Positions 13,166 to 18,873 of a stretch of DNA of 18,873 nt are shown here, in pieces (within the stretch, counting starts at the first letter, position 1; each line of letters begins with the position of its first letter). The notes under the pieces are model-generated. The model worked only from the letters and a program-made list of their open reading frames with translations, was not told the DNA's origin and did not search any database. A program made the translations under genes and the position numbers. The stretch comes from an uncultured bacterium (GTDB taxonomy: Bacteria; Cyanobacteriota; Vampirovibrionia; Gastranaerophilales; Gastranaerophilaceae): the NCBI GenBank assembly GCA_900550295.1, contig URRM01000027.1:1-18873 (forward strand), given 5' to 3'.

Positions 13166-14242
13166 ATGGATATTGTATTATTTTTGGCTGGATTTTTAAC
13201 AGGAGCAATCCTCGTTGCAGTGATATTTACAATGGTTAATAACAAGGGTAAGAACTCTACAGATGCACTTATGAAGCAAATGGAACTTTATTTTGAAAAC
13301 ACTGCAAATAAAATTTTTGAAGAAAGTTCTGCAAAATTTTCAAATACAAATAAAGAAAAATTAGATGACTTTTTCTCAAAATTCAAAGAAAAAATTGAAG
13401 ATTTTGAAAAACGTACAAATGATAAGTTCAAAAACGAAGACGAAAATTTCGTAAAATTTGACCAAAATATTCGCCAATTTATCGAAGCCGGTTCAAAAAT
13501 TGCCCAAGACACAAGCAATTTAGCACAAATTATGAAATCAGATAACCGCACACAAGGGCAATGGGGAGAAATCGTTTTAGAACGTGTTCTAGAAGCTTCT
13601 GGTTTAAGAAAAGAAGAAGAATATTTTATACAAAAAGCCGACACAGTAGAAGGGCGACCTGATGCTATTGTTAAACTACCTGAAAACAAATGTGTTATGA
13701 TTGATGCAAAAACATCTTTAGCTTCATTCTCTGCATACTTGCAAGCCGAAAGCGAAGAAGAAAAACTTCAACATTTAAAAGAATTTAAAGATTCAACAAA
13801 ATCTCACATTGCAGGCTTAACAAAACGTGATTACAAACCAAGTGACGAAAGCCTTTCACCTGAATACATTCTAATGTTCATTCCGATTGAAAGTTGCTAT
13901 TCATTAATGTTCTGTGACGACAATTACTTATGGGATTTAGCTTGGAAAAACCACATCATGCCGGTTTCACCATCAACTCTTTTGGCAAGTTTAAAAATTA
14001 TAAATGCATTTCTGGTTGTTAATCGTCAAAATGAAAATGCTCAAGAAATTTCACGACTTGCCACAAAAATGCTTGATAAATTCTCGGATATGGTAAAAAA
14101 TATTCGTCAGGCTCGTGAAAAAATCGACACAGGTCTAAAACAGTTAGACGGTCGTGACAGCATTATTGTAAATGCAGAAAAGATGACTGAATTAGGAGCA
14201 AAAATAAATAAACCTCTTCCAGAACCTGAAAATAGAGAATAA
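13166..14242 (+). CDS. rmuC: RmuC family DNA recombination protein
   Basis: 358 residues. RmuC proteins limit inversion between inverted repeats and carry a PD-(D/E)xK nuclease-type fold. An N-terminal membrane helix (about 3-24) anchors it. A coiled coil (30-125) follows, then the conserved core: GQWGEIVLERVLEASGL at 131-147 (E135), GRPDAIVKLP at 163-172 (D166), and MIDAKTSLASF at 178-188 with D180 and K182 completing the nuclease-like motif, then LMFIPIES and SPSTLLASLKII. An in-frame ATG at 13097 would add 23 residues, but the TATAAT box and the AAGGAG ribosome site (6 nt before 13166) lie inside that extension, so 13166 is the start. It is shorter than E. coli RmuC (475 aa) mainly because of a shorter coiled coil. 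Divergent from rimO; ended by a strong terminator. Confidence 0.92.
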   Translation: MDIVLFLAGFLTGAILVAVIFTMVNNKGKNSTDALMKQMELYFENTANKIFEESSAKFSNTNKEKLDDFFSKFKEKIEDFEKRTNDKFKNEDENFVKFDQNIRQFIEAGSKIAQDTSNLAQIMKSDNRTQGQWGEIVLERVLEASGLRKEEEYFIQKADTVEGRPDAIVKLPENKCVMIDAKTSLASFSAYLQAESEEEKLQHLKEFKDSTKSHIAGLTKRDYKPSDESLSPEYILMFIPIESCYSLMFCDDNYLWDLAWKNHIMPVSPSTLLASLKIINAFLVVNRQNENAQEISRLATKMLDKFSDMVKNIRQAREKIDTGLKQLDGRDSIIVNAEKMTELGAKINKPLPEPENRE

Positions 14243-14256
14243 TAATAATAAATAAC

Positions 14257-14294
14257 AAAAAAGGGCGTCGTTTTTTCAAAACGGCGCCCTTTTT
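14257..14294 (+). terminator. rmuC terminator
   Basis: A 17-bp stem with one G-U wobble (AAAAAGGGCGTCGTTTT against AAAACGGCGCCCTTTTT), a 3-base loop and a T-tract, 15 bp after the rmuC stop. Confidence 0.92.
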
Positions 14295-14307
14295 ATCTAA
14301 CAGCTTT

Positions 14308-14335
14308 TTGTAAAACTTTGTTAACAAACTATAAA
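14308..14335 (+). promoter_or_regulatory. Promoter of the 187-aa gene with embedded palindromes
   Basis: TTGTAA (14308-14313) and TATAAA (14330-14335) with a 16-bp spacer. The spacer contains a perfect 12-bp palindrome, TTTGTTAACAAA (14317-14328), within a wider inverted repeat AAAACTTT (14312-14319) / AAAGTTTT (14333-14340). A dimeric regulator bound here would block the polymerase. Confidence 0.45.
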
Positions 14336-14390
14336 GTTTTGCCGCATTCATTCCGAATATACACATGTGTGAAAAAGAAAGTGTGTCGTC

Positions 14391-14954
14391 ATGGATATAA
14401 ATGCTATTTCATCAGTGAATATGTATCAAACAACAGCCGTTCAATCGGTTGGTGCTGTTCAAATGGGTGGATTGAGCAAAGAAACAATCCGCAAACTTAA
14501 AGAATTAGGGATTGATCCAAACACCGTAAAAACCGAAGCTGAAGCTCAAGCCTTGATTGCGCAAGCTCAAAAAGCTAAAAATAGTAATAACGGACAACGA
14601 GTTCAAGGCAAAACTGACATTCAAATACAATCAATGAAAGAAAAATCAGAAGATTTGGGTAAAAGAATGGAAGATTTAGCTGACAAATTAGGTATTAAAC
14701 TTTCGAAAACAGACAGTGCAAAAGTTTCTATCGAAAAATTAGAACAAGCAGTTAAAGCCGTAACTGAACCAAATTCAGTGAATAAGACAACTGTCGTAAC
14801 AAATAAGAAGATTGACGAAAAACCTGAAAATTTAAAAGAAGATTTGCAGGACATTAAAACAAAATACGAAGATTTAGAGAGAACAAAGAATTCTGCATAC
14901 GCAGGGCAAGATATGATGGCAATGTTAAACAAAATGTCATTGGGTATAGCATAA
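14391..14954 (+). CDS. Helical, Lys/Glu-rich protein of unknown function (187 aa)
   Basis: 187 residues, family not recognised, no Sec signal or membrane helix. Residues 1-25 are a polar, Val/Ser/Gln-rich start (MDINAISSVNMYQTTAVQSV). Residues 28-62 form a small helical unit (LSKETIRKLKELGIDPNT then EAEAQALIAQAQKAK) of the kind often found as helix-turn-helix spacers. Residues 75-125 are coiled-coil prone, 126-150 a Pro/Lys/Val linker, and the end is Met-rich (YAGQDMMAMLNKMSLGI). The opening lacks a clear Shine-Dalgarno, and about 48 bp separate the predicted transcription start from the ATG. The promoter has a palindrome and the gene ends in a 19-bp-stem terminator, so it is monocistronic and probably regulated. 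A substrate or chaperone of a non-Sec export system is one guess; there is no direct support. Confidence 0.68.
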   Translation: MDINAISSVNMYQTTAVQSVGAVQMGGLSKETIRKLKELGIDPNTVKTEAEAQALIAQAQKAKNSNNGQRVQGKTDIQIQSMKEKSEDLGKRMEDLADKLGIKLSKTDSAKVSIEKLEQAVKAVTEPNSVNKTTVVTNKKIDEKPENLKEDLQDIKTKYEDLERTKNSAYAGQDMMAMLNKMSLGIA

Positions 14955-14987
14955 AAAGTAATTTAAACCACATAGAAGATGATGAAG

Positions 14988-15032
14988 AAAAAGGCGCCGT
15001 AACAAAAGTACACTTTGTTACGGCGCCTTTTT
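14988..15032 (+). terminator. Strong 19-bp-stem terminator
   Basis: AAAAAGGCGCCGTAACAAA (14988-15006) pairs perfectly with 15014-15032 around a 7-base loop and ends in TTTTT. It closes the 187-aa gene. Its 3' end lies only 11 bp before the -10 of the AsmA gene. Confidence 0.95.
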
Positions 15033-15042
15033 GTGTTTAGTA

Positions 15043-15048
15043 TATAAT
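15043..15048 (+). promoter_or_regulatory. Candidate -10 of the AsmA-like gene
   Basis: A perfect TATAAT 28 bp before the ATG at 15077. At normal spacing the -35 position falls inside the 3' arm of the preceding terminator and does not resemble TTGACA. Confidence 0.45.
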
Positions 15049-15076
15049 TTAATTACACTAGACGAAAGGATTAAAA

Positions 15077-18000
15077 ATGAGAAAAGGGTTAATTATAGCG
15101 GGCTCTATTTCTGGAGCAATTTTGGCTATTTTATATATTGGTTTTTTATTTATATTACCTAACGTAGTTGATTTAAACGGCTATAAACCAATTGTACAAA
15201 AGCTTATAAAAGAGCAAATTCCATTGAATGTAGATTTTAATAACGCAAAAATCAGCGTAACACCACTACTTTCTGTTGGTATTAGAGCTGAAGATTTAAG
15301 CGTTAAATTTGATGACGGAAAAACTCTATTTTCTGCTGATAAAGCTATAGTTCGTGTAGCTCTTCCCAGTTTGTTAGCAATGACAGTAAAAGTTTCAACA
15401 GCAGAAGTTGAAAATCCTTATCTTGATTTCACAATTGTTGATGGCAAACAATTCAAAATATTGACTCTGGTTGAAGAAATGCTTCAATCTCAAAAAGACA
15501 ATCAAAAAGCGAAAGAACCGCAAGAAACTCCTTGGTTTGTAAAATATATCAGAATTAAAGTTCCAAATGTTAAATTGAAAAACTATAAAGTTTTGGTTAA
15601 TGATGAAAAATCAAACCACAACTTACAACTAAACGGTGAATTACTAGACCTTGGTTACTTTAACGGTAAAACAGGAAAAGTAAAAACTATTGCAGAACTT
15701 ACAAGCGATGGCGAAAGAAACATCATTGCAGACATCAATATAAATACATTCTTGCCTCCGATTGAACCTTCTTTAGACGAGGAAGACGACCGACCTGAAA
15801 AAATTGAATTACCATTCATTAACCCTGTTTTGATGTATCAAAAATACAATTTAAAATCTAATCTTCAAACCAAATTAAAAATCAGAGAAAAAGATGGTTT
15901 ATATAAATTATATGGCTTTGTAAATGTTGATAATACAACTTTAAACTTGTCAGACTATCAACTACCGGAATGCTACTTTCATGGCAAATTTAGAGGTACA
16001 AAATCTATCGTAGACACTGATATTTCAGTAACAAAAGATGAAAAACTAAAATTGAATGGTATGTTTGATTATGGTAAACATAAAAAGTTAGATATGGAAG
16101 TAACTTCTGATAAAATCCACTTCCAAAACATAATTATAGTAACAAAAGCTTTCTTAAATTCAATTCAAGTACGAAACAGCCTTGATACTTTGACTGGAAA
16201 GGGCTATATTGAAGCTAATGCTAAAATAAAAACAAATTTCAAAAAACTTGAATCAAATGGTAGCATAATCATTAAAGATGGGACCGTAATTAACAAATTC
16301 AGCGGTTTGGGTTTTACAAAAACTAACTTGAACTTTTTATTCGACAACAATATTCTTGAAATAAAAGATTCATCAACTTTGATAAATAAAGCACCTTTAA
16401 AATTTGATGGAAAAATTGATGAAAAATCAAACATTGACATTGCTATTTTAGCGGATAATGTTCCTGTTAGAGGGTTATATCACGCATTTGCGCCACAAGA
16501 TTTGAAAGATACACTTGATATTTATTCAGGAAATTTATCGGTTGATACAACTGTAAAAGGCGAGTTAAAACAAGCTGTTGGGGAATTAAAATTAAGACTT
16601 ACTAATCTTGTTGTAAATAGTGATACTTTCAAAATTTCAAACAACAATGCCGAAGTTAATATGTTAGTTGATAAAACAACATCTCAAGTTGATATTTTAA
16701 ACAGAGGTTTAAACATAACTTTGCCACAATCAAATTCAACTATTTTTGATAACCATTTAAACATCAAAATATTAGGTTCAAAAATGACAATTGATCCGAC
16801 CGAATTGTTAATTAACAAAGGTTCTATCATAACCGTAAAAGGCGTTATCGACTCAAACAAAAAAGAACCAATTTTTTATATTAGTGCAAACGGTTCACTT
16901 GATGCTGATGATTTAAAACAGTTTGCAGGGGCTGCGGCTGCGGGATATATTGATGCACAAGGTTCTTTACCAACAACAATGACGTTAAAAGGTAACATGA
17001 AACGTCAAGATATGGTCTTAAGAGTCTTAACTTCACCTTCAAACTACGTTACACCAATTAACTTTAAAGAAATGAAGGGCAAAAACGGATTATTCCAAGC
17101 AAAAATTGACTTTAAAGGTAATCGTTTAAAAATCAAACAAACAGGCTTGTTTAACAGAACAACAAAAACAGACGACAAAGGTAACACAACTGAACACCTT
17201 GAAGAAATTTTGGGAGTATCAGGTACAATTACAGGACTAAAATCTCAACCTTTTATCAATGTGATAAAAATTGCGATACCAAAAACTCTTAACGGTTCAT
17301 TCCATATATTTAGAAATTCAGGTTTCACTCTACCTTCAAATTATATTTATATATTTGGAGATGTTCAATCACCTTTAATCAGAGGTCAATTGGGCATAAA
17401 GAACTTGTACATTAAAGATTTACTAACATCTTTGGATGAATTATACTTATATTTTTCAGGTAAAAATCTTACAGTTACAAATACAAACCTAAACCTTAAT
17501 GGTTCAGATGTATCTACAGCTTTAAATTTACATCTAACACCGGAAGATATAACAACAATTTCAAACCTTAAGGTTACATCAAACCACATCGATTTAGACA
17601 GATTAATGATGGTTTCAAAAACTGCAACGAGAGTTTTGCCAAAATCAACAGTTAAACCTAACAATTACGGCACAACTCAACAACAGGCTGAAATACCTGT
17701 AACACTAAAAAACAGCTCTATTGCTCTTAAAAACATCAAAACAGGCAATATAGTTTTAAAAAATACAAATTCAAAAATTGCCTTACATAAAAATATTTTC
17801 TACCTTAACAACCTTCATACACACGCTTTTGACGGTATTGTACAGGGTAATATTTCAATGAACATGTTAAATTCATTGCTAAAAATTGACCTTAATGGTA
17901 GAAATATCAACACCGAAAAAATGCTCCTTGCAACAGCAAATATGAAAGATACATTAAGTGGCAAATTGTCATTTACAACAAACCTTTCAATCGACGGAGG

Positions 18001-18862
18001 TGCTACAAACTACGAAAAACAAATGAAATCACTAAGAGGTAATGTTAAATTTACAATAAACAACGGACAATTTGGACCATTCGGTAAAGTTGAAAACTTA
18101 ATATTAGCTGAAAATATTAGAGAATCTCAAATTTTCCAAACCGCACTTGGTGGTATTGTTAACGGTTTAACAACAATTGATACGACTCACTACAAAGAGT
18201 TGAAAGGCTCATTAAGTTTCCAAAACGGCATAACAACAATCAATCCGATTATATCTGACGGCAAGGTTTTAACACTTTACATCGCAGGAAACTTTGATTT
18301 AATCAAGAACAACGCTGATATGAAGGTTAGAGGACGTCTTGCATCAATGCTTTCAAATATGCTTGGACCAATCTCTAATGTTAACCCGGTAAACTTAGTA
18401 AAAGTAACCCCAGGGCTAAACATTGCCTCTGCAAAATTGTTCACGTTATTCACACAACCGGTTACACAAGATGAATTGAATAAAATTCCGGCCTTCGGAA
18501 GCAAAACCGATAACCTTAACGCAACAAACTTCCAAGTTGTAATCAAAGGTGACGTTGCAAAACCGCTTAAATTAGTTAAATCGTTTAAATGGTTAGCGCT
18601 TCAAGACCAAATCAATTCGGCATCAGCATTTGTTTCAACACTTCCTGAACCTGAAAGTATTACAACAACAGTTGAAGAAGCTCAAGCACAAGAAGAATAC
18701 GAAGCTAAGAAAACAACAAAAATAAAAAATAAAATCTTCAAAAAAGAAGCAAAAGAAAAAGAAACTCAAAAAGCTCAAACTGAACTTGAAATGCAACAAA
18801 TTCAGGCACAAGAAGAAAAAATCGACGAACCTTCACACACCGAAGAAACTCAAGAAGAATAA
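15077..18862 (+). CDS. AsmA/YhdP-like envelope protein (1261 aa)
   Basis: Very large envelope protein of the AsmA/YhdP/TamB bridge-like group, anchored in the inner membrane and spanning the periplasm; members are implicated in phospholipid transport to the outer membrane, so its presence argues for a diderm. An N-terminal signal anchor (about 5-30) is followed by the AsmA-type opening NGYKPIVQKLIKEQ and PLLSVGIRAEDLSV. A long series of beta-strand repeats then forms the expected groove (about 40-1190). The C-terminal AsmA_2-like section runs from about 985 (LRGNVKFTINNGQFGPFG) through LILAENIRESQIFQTALGG to ISDGKVLTLYIAGNFDL and DMKVRGRLASMLSNMLGP. The last ~65 residues (1197-1261) are a Glu/Gln/Lys/Ala-rich, probably coiled or disordered tail, unusual for the family. 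The ATG has AAAGGA 6 nt upstream. The gene ends 11 bp before the window end, so co-transcribed downstream genes cannot be excluded. Confidence 0.88.
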   Translation: MRKGLIIAGSISGAILAILYIGFLFILPNVVDLNGYKPIVQKLIKEQIPLNVDFNNAKISVTPLLSVGIRAEDLSVKFDDGKTLFSADKAIVRVALPSLLAMTVKVSTAEVENPYLDFTIVDGKQFKILTLVEEMLQSQKDNQKAKEPQETPWFVKYIRIKVPNVKLKNYKVLVNDEKSNHNLQLNGELLDLGYFNGKTGKVKTIAELTSDGERNIIADININTFLPPIEPSLDEEDDRPEKIELPFINPVLMYQKYNLKSNLQTKLKIREKDGLYKLYGFVNVDNTTLNLSDYQLPECYFHGKFRGTKSIVDTDISVTKDEKLKLNGMFDYGKHKKLDMEVTSDKIHFQNIIIVTKAFLNSIQVRNSLDTLTGKGYIEANAKIKTNFKKLESNGSIIIKDGTVINKFSGLGFTKTNLNFLFDNNILEIKDSSTLINKAPLKFDGKIDEKSNIDIAILADNVPVRGLYHAFAPQDLKDTLDIYSGNLSVDTTVKGELKQAVGELKLRLTNLVVNSDTFKISNNNAEVNMLVDKTTSQVDILNRGLNITLPQSNSTIFDNHLNIKILGSKMTIDPTELLINKGSIITVKGVIDSNKKEPIFYISANGSLDADDLKQFAGAAAAGYIDAQGSLPTTMTLKGNMKRQDMVLRVLTSPSNYVTPINFKEMKGKNGLFQAKIDFKGNRLKIKQTGLFNRTTKTDDKGNTTEHLEEILGVSGTITGLKSQPFINVIKIAIPKTLNGSFHIFRNSGFTLPSNYIYIFGDVQSPLIRGQLGIKNLYIKDLLTSLDELYLYFSGKNLTVTNTNLNLNGSDVSTALNLHLTPEDITTISNLKVTSNHIDLDRLMMVSKTATRVLPKSTVKPNNYGTTQQQAEIPVTLKNSSIALKNIKTGNIVLKNTNSKIALHKNIFYLNNLHTHAFDGIVQGNISMNMLNSLLKIDLNGRNINTEKMLLATANMKDTLSGKLSFTTNLSIDGGATNYEKQMKSLRGNVKFTINNGQFGPFGKVENLILAENIRESQIFQTALGGIVNGLTTIDTTHYKELKGSLSFQNGITTINPIISDGKVLTLYIAGNFDLIKNNADMKVRGRLASMLSNMLGPISNVNPVNLVKVTPGLNIASAKLFTLFTQPVTQDELNKIPAFGSKTDNLNATNFQVVIKGDVAKPLKLVKSFKWLALQDQINSASAFVSTLPEPESITTTVEEAQAQEEYEAKKTTKIKNKIFKKEAKEKETQKAQTELEMQQIQAQEEKIDEPSHTEETQEE

Positions 18863-18873
18863 ACAATTTACAA

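Overview
The window is AT-rich (by eye about one third GC) and uses the standard code, with short intergenic gaps and strong hairpin terminators. The genes point to a diderm bacterium: a very large AsmA/YhdP-type protein is present, along with a PspA membrane-stress module. The mix of an MptE/Maf-type DUF115 protein, a PspA-DUF4178-DUF350-aminopropyltransferase cluster, RimO, RmuC and low-complexity proteins lacking Sec signals resembles gut Melainabacteria (Gastranaerophilales/Vampirovibrionia). That placement comes from gene content and protein style only; no marker gene settles it.

Layout. (1) 21-1232, minus strand: iron-type alcohol dehydrogenase, divergent from what follows. (2) 1369-3108, plus: Maf/MptE-like DUF115 protein. 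(3) 3150-8280, plus: a tight seven-gene cluster encoding a J-domain-like protein lacking HPD, PspA, a DUF4178 membrane protein, a four-repeat DUF350 protein, a membrane-tethered beta-rich protein, an 80-residue Tyr/Gly/His-rich membrane protein ending GGK, and a membrane-fused spermidine-synthase-like enzyme. Several junctions overlap (TAATG, 8 bp, 11 bp), so it is almost certainly one operon. (4) 8345-10084, minus: large low-complexity protein with YwqK-like repeats. (5) 10288-10506, plus: 72-residue Cys-containing protein. (6) 10582-11562, minus: protein with one annexin-like repeat. (7) 11764-13068, minus: rimO. (8) 13166-14242, plus: rmuC, divergent from rimO. (9) 14391-14954, plus: small unrecognised protein behind a promoter with a perfect palindrome. 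(10) 15077-18862, plus: AsmA/YhdP-like giant protein.

Main point of interest: the PspA-centred cluster. PspA with DUF350, DUF4178 and polyamine-type enzymes is a known association (compare E. coli yjfJ-yjfK-yjfL), but its chemistry is not established. Here it has a degenerate J-like protein as first gene, from an apparently near-leaderless transcript, and two small membrane proteins between DUF350 and the aminopropyltransferase. One reading is a membrane-associated stress device in which PspA is recruited to the inner membrane and a polyamine-like group is made or transferred there; this is inference.

No gene-free stretch exceeds 300 bp. The longest gaps are 10085-10287 (divergent promoter region with paired CATGCAT palindromes and a hairpin) and 11563-11763 (rimO terminator plus leader of the annexin-like gene). 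I see no tRNA, rRNA, CRISPR, IS element or phage integration signature.
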